Source: Capronia americana (lineage: Eukaryota; Ascomycota; Eurotiomycetes; Chaetothyriales; Herpotrichiellaceae). From it: DNA of 64,000 bases. The position numbers and the translations under genes are program-made. Shown in pieces: positions 33,447-45,100 of the stretch; the first letter of the stretch is position 1; every line of letters begins with the position of its first letter. Location: positions 2,294,001 to 2,358,000 of the forward strand of contig JADWQD010000003.1 in the NCBI GenBank assembly GCA_016110215.1. Direction: 5' to 3'. The notes beneath the pieces are model-generated. The model saw only the letters and a list, made by a program, of their open reading frames with translations, had not been told where the DNA came from and searched no databases.

Positions 33447-35322
33447 ATGGCTGGAGACCATCATGAACACGGGCATCAGCCTCCTCACCTCAAGCACAGG
33501 TTTGTGACGCAACCCTCCTGTCCAAGCCGTCAATTGCCCTGGCTTACATTCTGATATCAGTCACGCTCATGAAGAGGACATTCCCGGGACTGTGAACTTA
33601 CAGGCTCAAGGTACGTTGCGCAACATTCTCCCCACGACCCTCTATGTAGGTGTTGAAAACACCGCTAATACCCTCTCCTCCAGAGGGCGATGATACTGGC
33701 TATGGACAAGCTCTCTTCCCTGTCCCGGCAGATGATCCCAACGATCCCCTCCAATGGGGCAACTTCAAGAAGACCATGATCTTGTGTATCTGCGCTGCGT
33801 ACTCATTCTTGGGCAATTCATCGTTGCTGGGCCCATCGGTCTACATTGGCATCTTCTCGGAGTCTTTTGGAATTGACCCGGCCACTGCCTCAGGATTGAT
33901 CTCATATCCCAACTTGGCTTATGGGTTTGGATCACTCCTTCTGGTTCCTGCGTACCTCAAATTCGGCCGTCGACCTGTGATGCTGCTCTCCATCATCTTC
34001 GTAAGTGGTTTGTATTACCGCTTCTCAGTTCGCACGACTAACGAATGGATCAGTTCGCCGCTGGCTTGATCGGTTGTTCACAATGCAATTCCTATGGCAC
34101 ACTCATGGCTTGCCGGATCATCCATGCTTTCGGATCCGGTGTTTGCGAGGCCCTTCCGGTGCAACTGGTCAACGATATCTTCTTCCTGCACGAGCGCGGA
34201 CAACGGCTGGGCTACTACACCGTGTGCCTCTGCTTGGGCGCGACTGGACCCCTCTATGCAGGCTATATGCTTGCCGGTGGCTACTCGTGGCGGCTGTTCT
34301 TCTACGTCGAATTCGCATTTGCCTGCGCGCTGTTCATCCTCGCTTTCTTCTTCGTCGAGGAGACCTGGTACAAGCGCGACGAGATGAAGAGGCGACTAGG
34401 CGCAGCTGTCGAAGTCTCGTCCACGACTGAGAAGGGCATCGACGCCGGTTTTGCCGAGGTTTCCAGCAGCGCCCCGACCAGGAAGACGTTCGTCCAAACG
34501 CTGAAGCCATGGGGCGTCTATGACCGGGACTCGGATTTCTTCCTGACTGCTGCGCGATCGCTCACCTATTTTGCCGTCCCCTCGGTGTTCTGGGTCGTGG
34601 CGACCTACGGCATCTACATTGGTCTAGGAGCGTTGGCATTCAACTACACTTTCCCGGCCTTGATCGTTGCTCCTCCTTACAATTGGTCTCAGGTAGGCAG
34701 AGAGAAGAGATCCTGATGGGTGGAGGACACTCGTTCGCTAACATGAGGAAAACAGACCAACTCCGGCTTGATCGCCGTCGGCAACGCCGTCGGGTATCTT
34801 CTGGCCGTTCCTTTCACCACTTCGTCGGACCGGCTGGCCGCGTACCTGACCAAGAAGAACAACGGGATTCGGGAGGCCGAGATGCGTCTGGGCGTGCTCC
34901 TCCCCGCCATGTTGATCGGACCTGCCAGCTTGATCGTGTACGGCTACACGGCGCAACGACAACTGCACTGGTTTGGTTACTTTGCGGGCGTGGCCATGTG
35001 CAACTGGTCTGCGTATTTCTACTTCACCTTCACCCTCGCATACGCCGTGGACAGCTACACGGTCAACCTGTCGGAAATGCTGATTGCCATGAACCTGGGC
35101 AAGCAGGCCATCTCTTTTGGCTTTGGATTCAAGATCCTCGACTGGATTGTGGAGAGCGGGTATGTCACCATCATTGCCGGGGTGTTCTGCGGCGTCCTGG
35201 CTGCGAACGACTTCTTGCTCTTGGTGTTTATGTTCTTTGGCAAGAAGATCCGTATTGCCACCAGCAAGACGTGGCTGGCTCGCATGCACAAGCGCACTCA
35301 AGTCACGGGTGAGAGTCACTAG
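33447..35322 (+). CDS. MFS transporter, DHA1/Hol1-like
   Basis: There are five exons: 33447-33499, 33561-33610, 33684-34000, 34054-34692 and 34756-35322, with four introns of 53-73 nt. The product has 541 residues with a His-rich N-terminus (MAGDHHEHGHQPPHLKH). Seen: DPNDPLQWGNFKK just before the first membrane helix, the MFS motif A-like KFGRRPVMLLSI, RIIHAFGSGVCEALPVQLV, an RxxFY-type WRLFFYVEFAF, a central loop after FVEETWYKRDE, and about twelve hydrophobic segments in total. These features match the Hol1 branch, whose yeast member moves polyamines and other cations; many filamentous-fungal members have unknown substrates. It lies in the plasma membrane by family. Being downstream of an aromatic hydroxylase suggests, but does not show, a shared pathway. 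Confidence 0.9.
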
Positions 35323-35716
35323 GTATATCCTACCCGGTCATGAGGGAACAGAGGGGGAGAAACCAGGGGCGGATCAATGCCGAACTACTGAATATTCTTC
35401 AAGCCTGCAGGCCCAGTTCAGTGACAAAGCCTCGACGCTCACGAACGTCCTGTCGCCCTCCAGCTTCAAACGTCATACCCTCGTTGCCGCTGCTCACGTG
35501 CCTATCCGTGAAGTACGATGGTGAATGGCGATGGACTCTGTCAAGCGATGTTTATATTGTGCGCATGACTCTGGAGTGGAAAAGGACTGCACCGATCTTC
35601 TTCTTTCCAGTTCCTCACTCTCTATCACTCACGTCCTTTGCTCTCATCTCTTTGATCATTCCTCCACAATTCTTTCAAACACTCGTCTCGCGCGGAAGCT
35701 GTGTCTTCATTGCGCC
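35323..35716. other. Short intergenic region MFS/secreted protein
   Basis: This 394-bp stretch contains the presumed promoter of the secreted protein. The pyrimidine-rich stretch just before ATG 35717 fits a fungal 5' leader. Confidence 0.4.
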
Positions 35717-37471
35717 ATGGGTTCCAAGATTGACGGTATGGCTGGGACGCTCCCGGTCACCGTCCTCCTGGTTCTCGGTCTCCTCTCCAAACCCCGTTGG
35801 CTTCCCGTCACCGTCCTGCTGGGTCTCGGTCTCCTCTCTCAAACCTCGTTGGCACTTCCCACAAACAGTTCGGCTGCCATGGGCACGATCTGTGAATGGG
35901 GCAACGACGTCTACCCTATCCTGTATCATGTAAGTCTGTACTTATTTATGCGGGTCCTGCCAATCACTCTCACTGCCACTGTAACTGCCATACTAGATTG
36001 GTGCAGACTGACAGATGCTCACAGGAATACCGTGAGGAAAGCTGCCCGCCTGAATTCCACTTGACCGAGTCCGGAGCATGCGAAGATCATCTCGAACCGA
36101 CTGAACCGGGCTTCACCCGTCGCGACTGCAGCAGCTTCTGCCAAATCAGAACGACCTTCGTGCACGCACAAGAGCAGCCATTCATCCGAATACCGTTATG
36201 TCATGGTCCTATGGCCTGCACTTTGGATAAATCCATCCATCAAGGGTACAACAAGAAAGTCAAAGTCACGTTCAGTGTTGGCATGAAGAAGGCTTTTAGT
36301 GTTGGTATCAATGGAGGGTACAACTGGAAAGGGGGTACCAGTCAGGGATTCAAGGCGACGGTGCAACTCAAGACACGAAACGGTAAGTGTGGTCCTTGAT
36401 CTTTTTACCACCGATCCAGATTGTGGAGACTAACAGAGGAGCAGATTGCGGCTACTGGACTTTTATCCCTTGTACGTGGTTCCATATCGGCACAGCTTTC
36501 ATCGTTCCCCCAGTCTGGGAAGCTGCTAACATGTTCATAGTTGCCAAGGACACATGTGGATCATACACTGAGAAGTGGCTTTATTACGCCCGTAAAGACA
36601 AGGGTTGTGAAGAGGTGCAAACCATAGCGGTGGGTCCCTACCAGGCAGAGACTTGGGCATTCTTGTGTCGACACTGTATCGTGCTAACGGACATGCACAG
36701 AATCAATGCGTCTATCAGTTGGTCCACTACCATGGCCAGGATGAGTTCAAGGCTCCGTAAGTTCAGCTGTCCCTCTCACTCGTGAAATAGATCGCCACAT
36801 TGTTACCGAGCTAATGGATCTAACAGGAACACCCTCCGTGGCATCGCGGTCTTTGTTTGGACTGACTGCTTCACCAATGCACCCCTCCCACTTGACAAAC
36901 AAGCTCCCGCCTTCTCCAACCCAGACGTCCCACTGCCCCGTGATACTCCACAGATGGAAGGATACAAGATGCTCTGGAACGCCTCCCTGAACGGTGTCAC
37001 CTTGGCTGCTGCAGCCGAAGACGACGCTGTCTGTAACCCGAACAAGAAACTCAGTACCGAGGACTGCTACGATGCCCTGAATGACGTTTATGTCAATCCT
37101 GATCGCCCTGTCGTGATTCCAACCAAGAATGCGAAGCGCGACACCGGCATGGAAGTTGCGGTAAGTCTGCCTGCCTCTGTCGCTCGCCTCATCTTTTCGC
37201 TGGGAGCTATTGCTGACCAGCACGTCTCCCCCAGGGGCTGCCTTTCTTGAAGTGTCAGGTCTACCTGAGTTTCGACGAGGACTGGGATGATGGCTGTCAA
37301 GTCCCGTTGCTTGAAGCTGCCGCGGCGGCGCAGGCCATTCTGGACAGCTCGTGCAATGAAGGCGACACCGTCAGTGGCAAACATGTTGTCCGTGGGAAAG
37401 GCAATTGCGCCTCGACGGTTTGGCTGCTGCCCGAGGGAGAGGATCCTTGGGGCCTTGACCCGCCATCCTGA
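35717..37471 (+). CDS. Secreted Cys-rich hypothetical protein
   Basis: There are seven exons: 35717-35929, 36025-36382, 36445-36471, 36541-36629, 36701-36756, 36827-37160 and 37235-37471. All introns are GT..AG and in phase, and exon 3 is only 27 nt. The product has 437 residues. The N-terminus is a signal sequence whose hydrophobic core is present twice (LPVTVLLVLGLLSK, then LPVTVLLGLGLLSQ) before ALPTNSSA. The mature part has about 20 Cys in pairs typical of disulfide-stabilised extracellular proteins, a Gly/Ser-rich alternating stretch (FSVGMKKAFSVGINGGYNW) and a CGYWTFIP block seen in other fungal secreted proteins. No enzyme motif is recognised and the role is unknown. It sits between a transporter and a regulator. 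Confidence 0.75.
35750..35851 (+). repeat. 51-bp tandem duplication of the signal-peptide core
   Basis: Units 35750-35800 and 35801-35851 encode two 17-residue hydrophobic segments in frame. They differ at a handful of bases. Confidence 0.85.
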
Positions 37472-38529
37472 GCGAGCAAAGCCGTCTGAGAGACACCGTC
37501 TTTAGCATGGCCGCCCGGCCGGCGGAGCCGCTGGCACTGAGAATCGGCAGAATCAACAGACTGCTGTAGAGAAGCCCTTGCGTGGAGATCACAGATCCTA
37601 GCAGCATCGTGGAAGGATTGCAGAAGTCATAGCGGAGATGCCTCAGCTGCAGAAAGGGTGGCAGGTCAACAATGACATTCACCTACCCAATACTCCGCAA
37701 ATTGAAACACTCACAATGTCGTCACTTCCTTCCAGTTTTGAGATGCAGTCCTCGAAACGTGAACGTGCACACGCCCCGGAAATTCCCCATGCTTCCCAAT
37801 TCGCCTCCTGTTTCCTCGTGGCCGATGCCCGGAAGCGGGTTAAGCGCAGCCTCGATGCGGCCGGAGATTCTTCTGTGGCCGAGCAGATCCACCACGAGGA
37901 AGGATGGTGTGGAGGCGCGAGACCCGGCCGCGAGTGTGTTAGGCGAGAGTCCAGCAGCCCTTCTCGGGCACTCGCTAACTTGGGAATGGCTCTGGCGAAA
38001 AAGGAGATCTGTTTGTACATTCATGAGCAGCCCAGGCAGCCGTGCACCTTCACTTGATTCTCGCAGTGAGTCAGCCAGTCTCTCCGGCATTACGATGATC
38101 CGACCCGGCAGCTTGGGCTGCTCCAGCGCCGACGGCTGCAACCCTGGCGCCCCCCTGCGTGCCTGCGCCCCCCAACCCCAGAAAATCTCGACGCTCCAGT
38201 GTGCTCCCGCCTAATTTCTCCCCCCTCAATCCTGGTCACCCAATTGGCCGGCGGGTCTGGAGCCTCCACAGTCTCGTCTCTGCCCTCCCACTCGCCTCCC
38301 TCCTCCTGACCTTCCCACACTTTCCTCCGCACTCTGGCCTCTCTTGCTATCGTCGCGTCTACCTAGAATTAGACCCTCAGACTCTGCCGGAGTTCATGCT
38401 CGACGCACTGCATCTCGACCTCATTTTTGACCAACTTCCCATCGCTTCCCCCTCCTCCACCGCTCCCACATTCCTTTCCCAATTCAACGCCGCTCCCACA
38501 TCCCTCAACGGTGCCTCCACATATGCACC
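37472..38529. other. Intergenic region upstream of the C2H2/Fungal_trans regulator
   Basis: This 1.06-kb stretch has overlapping Ser/Arg-rich frames on both strands without motifs. The last 400 bp are strongly pyrimidine-rich (cctcctcc, ccctccc), as in a long fungal 5' leader. Confidence 0.4.
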
Positions 38530-41369
38530 ATGGTCTTGCGACAGTGTACTGTCTGTGGTCGTCGTTTCACAAAGACCGAGCACTTCAAGCGCCACGAGCG
38601 CTCTCGTACGTCGGAGCTCTACCCCGCGCTAACATCGTCTTACATACTGTGGCAGACACCCGTGAACGCCCTTATCCTTGCACCATATGTGAAAAGGCTT
38701 TCTCACGCAGGTATGCCCTTCACACATGTCTCCCTTGTTGGCGCGGGATTTGATGCCAATCATGATCCAGCGATGTCCTGTTCCGGCATATGAAATGCCA
38801 TGCCCAGAAGAACGACAAATCCGCGCCTCCCAACCCGTCTCACTCACGGAGGAACACGATATCTGAAGGTGTCCCTCCGCAACCGACTCAGGATGAATTC
38901 AACATCAACTCGCCGTCGGCCATTGCCAACGCATCGCAGACGGGCATCCCGTTGATGCAGATCCTCTCACCCAGCAACTACCTCTCGCAGCCCGGGAACG
39001 ATTCGCCCAAGCTGACCAGACACCCTTCGTTAGATGTCGCGCACCCTTTCATTAACCCGTCAACGACGCAGAACAATGCTCTTGACATGCAGCTTCCAGG
39101 CTCGTCGTGGACCGTTCCATCGCCCATGGCCACCATGAACAACAAGACCTCGACTTCGTCGCACGGCCAGAAACCTTCGCCCTCGCAGCATAGCGGAGAA
39201 GTGTCAACCTTCGAGACGTCCATGACGTCGCCCCAAAATCCCGGCCAGACTCCCCGGTCCGAGATGGCGCCAAATCTTTCCGTACAGTTTGCAGACAACC
39301 ACATCGAATGGCTCCCTCAAGCAGACAGCTCCAGCAACTTCCATGATCCTTTCCAGATGTGGTTGTTCCCTTCGTTGGGTGACTTGGACCAGTCTCCCGA
39401 TTTTCTGCAGACCTATGGTCTACCTGACGTCCACCAGTACCCTGATTCCAAAGACCTGGTGAATGGCAGAGCCTATGACCCTGTCGACAGGACGAAGAAC
39501 ATCGCCAAGGTTCCTCGAGAGCGCTTCTCCCGGGTGCAACGATGCTGGAATCCTCGGCCGGGTCGCGTCTACCGTAGCATGCCTGTTCTCTGGAGAGAAG
39601 TCGCTTCGTCCCCGATGGACAACCTCTTCTCCGAGTCACCCGTGGCCGACGACTTCCGGACGACCACAAACTGGGGCCTTGACACCGAGTGTAGAGTACG
39701 GCTCCGGGACACGTTTCGTACCCCGGCCCCGTCCAGATATCATTCACCGAAATTGCAACCCGTCGTCGACCCTTCGTTGTCCCAACCTCCATCCGAAGAA
39801 TTCCCGCCTGCCGAGATCCTCGATATTGCTCTGGGATTGTTCTTCCGCCGTTTTCATCCGACGGTGCCTTTCATCCACATTGCCACGTTCTCTGTACGGA
39901 ATACACCTTCACCCATGCTATTCGCTATTTGTCTTATTGGACTAAGTATACTCGGGACGACCGGTGCCACGAGATTTGTGTCGAGAATGTTTCCAAGCTT
40001 CCTGCAACGGGTTTGCAGCGATCTCTCTGCGGCCGCTGGTTGTTCGGCGTCACCGACACAGCAGATGGTACTATATGCGACGGGACTGTTGACACTGAAT
40101 TTGTCCGTCATTACCGGGGACAAAGACTGTTTCAACCAGAGTCAGATGCTCTATGTCAGCTTACTGGCGATAGTCCAGCAGAACGGCCTGTTCTCCGCAG
40201 GGGATGGACAGTCCCTCGACGCGCTGCTGTCCGAAATGTCCGAGTCGGATGACCGCTGGAAGGCATGGAGTCGGATCGAATCTGCCAAGCGTCTCATCCT
40301 GGGATTGCTGCAGTGTGATTCCTGGTACTCGAATCTGCTATCGAAGGCGCCTATCGTCCGGTCGGAATCGGTCTGTCTTGTTGCGGCCTGCGACGAGGCG
40401 CTGTTCCAGGCCAAGTCTGCGACGCAGTGGCAGTCGCTCCTTCGAAGCGGCAAGAGCCAAAGCGCGCCGACCTTTAAGATTGAAGATTTGCACAAGCACG
40501 ACATGGAGCCGATCGGCAAGCTTGGCTACCTGGGCCGATCGAGCTTGCTTGCGCTCTTGCAGATCCAGGTGCTCGAAGCCTATCAGCGACTGATGCCGCC
40601 GGATCAATTGACCATTGGCTCGTATATACCCTGGCACATGTACGCTGGCGACGCGCGGGCGAGCACGTTGGTGCCGGCCATTCTTGCCGCGACCAACACA
40701 GCAGGACCGATGGCCAAAGTCGACGACACGAACTGCGTCGTCCTCTGGCACAGCCTGTGCGTCATGCTGCTTGCAGACTTTCGCATGTTCGAACTCGCCG
40801 CGGGTCGACACGGTGCTGTGCCCGCCACCGGCGCGCTTGAGAATATCTCGCAGTGGAGTCAGACGCGAGCGGCCAGGCGAGCCTGCGTGCACGCGGCTCA
40901 AACGTTCAAGCTGATGTCCGAGCGACGCGTCAGCGACAACGTCACTATCCACAGCGTCACGGCCCTCTTTTCATCCGCGCTCGTCCTCGGTCTGTACCTC
41001 TTCATGGTCAACCCGAGCTCCGGCCGACAAGGCACCGCGCCCGTCGAACTCATGGAGGCCGAACCCGACTGGCAAGAGCTGGGCGACATGGGTTTCAAGG
41101 ACGAATCGCTCGACCCGACCACCGTCGAACGGAACCTGACGACCAACCGGGAAGACGAGCACTTCAGCCTCGTCTACCAGTTTGTCAAGTACGGCGGCAT
41201 GGTATCCCTGGGCGGCGTGGCGCACAGTGGCGGCTACGAAGGCGCCAGGAGGGTTCTTCTCGATTTTGCCAATCTCATGGACGGCATCAGCGGGCGGAGA
41301 CTCCGCACTTTCACCCAGGTCCTGCACATTATGAGTGATGATTTGATGAACGTCGATCCCGCGCTTTAA
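38530..41369 (+). CDS. C2H2 zinc-finger transcription factor with Fungal_trans domain
   Basis: There are three exons: 38530-38605, 38656-38710 and 38771-41369, with introns of 50 and 60 nt that split the zinc fingers. The product has 909 residues. Finger 1 is CTVCGRRFTKTEHFKRHERSH (Cys 6, Cys 9, His 22, His 26). A TRERP linker follows, then finger 2 (Cys 34, Cys 37, His 50, His 54). After a Ser/Pro/Gln-rich linker comes the characteristic RCWNPRPGRVYRSMPVLW segment and, from about residue 388, the Fungal_trans (PF04082-type) helical region (AEILDIALGLFFRRFHPTVP). It is a nuclear sequence-specific regulator. As the last gene of the monooxygenase/MFS/secreted-protein block it is a candidate pathway-specific activator, which is inference from position. 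Confidence 0.9.
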
Positions 41370-42142
41370 GGCGACGGATGTAAGGAACAATGAGATCATA
41401 GGTTAGGATAAGATAGGATATGTTAAACCCGACCTATGGGATGGGGAAAGGTACGATAAGCTAAGCTAGCATACAGTATGTATCTGCCGTTCCGCTCAGT
41501 TCAGCCTGTGAGGAGATGAGACCAGAGGACTTGTCTCGCAATCGGGCATGATACGTATGTACCGCTACAAATCACGCAGAGAGACGCGGGCTCAGGATAT
41601 ACACATGACCAGCACCTACGCCGCTGCAAATCACGAGAGAGACGCGGGCTAGGGATATCAATATAACCAACCAGGACTGAGTACGATTGCCGCGTATAGG
41701 ATAGTGTACGCAGTATGTGAAAGTGAGAAATATACTCGGTACCGAGGACGGAGTGTTTCCCTCCTCAGACCACAATTAACCCATGCTTGGTACCTCGTGC
41801 TATATATATGTAAATGTAACATCTTATATTTCGAGGCGAATGTCCTCATATATGGCCATGCCATGCCTCGATCGAGGACGGAGTACACAGCACAACATGT
41901 CACGTTGCTTTCACGTCGCGCTCGTCGCCCTAGCTACAGTACAAGCCTAGTATAGGATAGGATAGACAGTACGTGGCCGCAGTCAGTAATAGATAGGAGA
42001 GCGAGAGCGAGAATAATGGATGTACAGTATATAAGATGGAAACCCCACGCGCGCTCTCCCTCTCTCCCTCTCTCCCTCTCTTATGTACGCCCACACAACT
42101 ACGCATCTACCACTCGCGCTCTACATACATAACAGTCATAAT
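41370..42142. other. Convergent intergenic region with short repeats
   Basis: This 773-bp stretch lies between two stop codons and holds two imperfect ~47-bp direct copies around caaatcac..gagacgcgggct (near 41566 and 41623), several taggata repeats and a CT-rich run near 42055-42081. No gene is seen. Confidence 0.5.
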
Positions 42143-45100
42143 TCATACCCCCGTACCACTCTCGGCAACGACCTCGATATAATTGACCTGCATGCCGTTA
42201 AAGTCCACAGCGGTAGGTAAATAAGGAATAGTAAACATCTCATCGTCGACCAAGAATCTGACATGGTGAGTCCCCGGGCGAAGATGAAGAATCCCGAATT
42301 TGCCGGACCCGGACTCGCGCTGCTGCGGGAGAAGTCGGTACTTATTTTCCCAATTGCTAAATGTACCGGTTACGAAGACGTCCTGGCCGCCAAATCTCCA
42401 CTCGAAGACCACGGGAGTCTTGCCAGCGCCTGGACGGGTGGGATCGAGATCGGGTTGCGTGAATATCCCGGTGGTGGATTCTTCCACGGTTTGCGTCTCG
42501 GTGATCGACGAGACAGACGCTCTTCTTCTCTGCGGCTGCGTGGTTGATTGGGAGTCGTCTGTCTCTTCGAGGGGAGGCGGGGCTTTGGAGCCTTCATATC
42601 CTGGTGTCCAAGGTGGAAGTTGTGAGCTGTGAGTATCTTGTCGGCGTTCGATGCCTTCCGGGCGCTTCTCGCTCTGGGGCACGGGGAGGTTGGTAGGAGT
42701 CTGCGTCTGGTCCTCTGTGTTGCGGTGTCTGTTATTTTCCTTCTCATTACTCCCCACAGCTGGGGGATTTGTAGGTTGCGTGTCCACGTGCCCATCGCTA
42801 GAGTCCACAGGGTCTATATCTGCCGATATCTCGTCGTAGTTCTGTGGGATTTTCTGAGGCTTGTCGGCCAGGCTATGACCGTCAACCCAATCAATAATTT
42901 CGTCCTCTACTGCTCCAGAAGCTTGTGCGATCGTTTGATCCAGTGGAGGTCTCTTCCATTGGTTGTCGATGTCGCGTATCGGAAGGTCTGGATCACTCAT
43001 CGTACGTCCTCGATGTTTCAGCTGTTCCCCATCGTCTACCAGCCGTGCTGGTCCATATAGCTCTGATGGTAAGAGTGGCCGTGACGAGTCGGCAAGAAAC
43101 TGCTCTTTCGGCGTCGTGTATGAGAACAACGGTTCAGAGAGATCAAAATGTGAAGTCTCAACGCCTCCAGTTCTGGTCACGACCGGCCTTTCGTTGGAGT
43201 GGATAATGGGACCTGCGTTAATGGGGGCTGGTCTAAGAAACATCTCTGGTCGAAAGGGTGGCCGGAATGAGTCGGCAAGAAACTGGTCTTTCGGCGTCGT
43301 GTATGAGAACGACGGTTCAGAGAGATCAAAATGTGAAGTCCCAACGCCTCCAGTTCTGGTCACGACCGGCCTTTCGTTGTTGTGGATAATGGGACCTGCG
43401 TTAATGGGGGCTGCATATGTCGTGTTGTCTCCTCGCGGAGTGGATTGGGCCATCAAGGCGTCGGTGTGGTCATCAATTCTCTCGTTGCTGCCTCCCGTAG
43501 GTGTGGCCGGACGACGGCGTAGACTTTGGTGAGAGGCCTTGTATTCCCGTTCACGACGGCTTATCTCTCCAAGATAATCCTCACGTTCGCGTTCATCCGG
43601 GCGTACCTCTTCATAATGAGCTAGTGCAACACGGCGCAGCTCTTCGAGAGGAGCATCACGTTCGCGTTCATCCTGGCGAATCTCTTCAAGAGAAGCCTCA
43701 TGTTCCCGTTCACGACGGCGAATCTCTTCAAGATAATCCTCACGTTCGCGTTCATCCGAGCGTACCTCTTCATAATGAGCTAGTGCAGCACGGCGCAGCT
43801 CTTCGAGAGGAGCATCACGTTCGCGTTCATCCTGGCGAATCTCTTCAAGAGAAGCCTCATGTTCCCTTACNNNNNNNNNNNNNNNNNNNNNNNNNNNNNN
43901 NNNNNNNNNNNNNNNNNNNNNNNNNNNNNNNNNNNNNNNNNNNNNNNNNNNNNNNNNNNNNNNNNCTTACACGACGGACTATCTTTTCACTTACGCCTTC
44001 ATCCCAGCGCCTCTCTTCGAGAGCGGCCTCATAATTCGGTTCTCGAGACTCTAATTGTTGAGTTTCGTTAGTGCCAATTCTCATTAAAGATCCAAGGGGC
44101 ATTCATACGTCTGATCTCCTTGGTTCTCTCTGCCAGTGCCAGGATTTCATCCCTAGTGGCAACCCGCAGGAGAATTATATCATCTCCTCTCTCTTCATAT
44201 CTTTCATTTGCTTCCTCCAGCGCTTCTGGATTCACCATCGCCCGGCTGATTTTGGTCCATCTCGCATCGGGCGGTATGCCGTGTGTTAGAGCCCCCTTGG
44301 CATCCGTATCGGTCTGCTTTCCAGAGTCAGATGGCAAAGTGGCAGCCTGTTGGGGTTCCAGAGGAGCGAGGTGCTTCTCAGTGTCGTCCTTGCCTCTTGA
44401 AGTGTTCTCTGTGCTCGAGCTTTGAGATAGGGAGCCTTGCTGAGGGTGAGCTATGGAGGATGACATTCGTCGTGCAAGGGAAGGTTCGTCTTCTGATAAT
44501 TCACCGAGAGCTCCGCTCGTTGCACCTATCTCAGCAGTGACCATGTCTTCTGGAAGTGGGTGCCCACTGATAGGAGTTTCGCCGAAGGTGGTAGCAAATG
44601 AGTAGGTATCCACACCAAAATTGCTCGGTCCAGCAATGCCAGAATTCTCGATCGGCTCGAGAGAACGTTGCCGATCAGTGTCGCCTAGGTCTTCTTGGGC
44701 CTCTCGAGGGCGGTTTCCAGCTTTTGTCAGAATCATGTCGCCAGGCTTGTAGTCTTGCGCTATTCTTGTCTTCCCCTCTGCAGTCCTATCTTCGCCAGGA
44801 TTGGCAGCCAAGAAGGTCTCCAACATCGTCTCAATTGTGGGATTGTCCGTTGTGCCATTGACACGGGCACGACATCTTGGGCAAGTGAACCTAGTCGCGG
44901 CAGATGAGGAGGAGGACTCCTTGCCTTGCCGGGTTTGGTAAGAAAACCATTCTTTTAGACAAGAACCGCAGAAGGTGTGAAGGCAATCGAGTAGAGTGAC
45001 AGGTTGGTAGAGGATTTGGATGCAAATGGAGCAGACCAGGAGGTCCCGCGGAGTGGCAGAAGGCTGCATCCGGTGGATCTCTTCGACAGATTCTTCCCGC

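Noticed and set aside
42143..43453. A stand-alone Snf1/AMPK beta-subunit gene starting at ATG 43453
   Set aside because: The frame stays open upstream of that ATG through the charged repeats, and the beta-subunit C-terminal domain is missing. A separate gene remains a fallback only.
43501..44034. Plus-strand frame with repeated HVRVHPGESLQEKPHV-type text across the N gap
   Set aside because: It is the reverse strand of the Glu/Arg coiled-coil repeat; periodicity on the coding strand creates a long open mirror frame.
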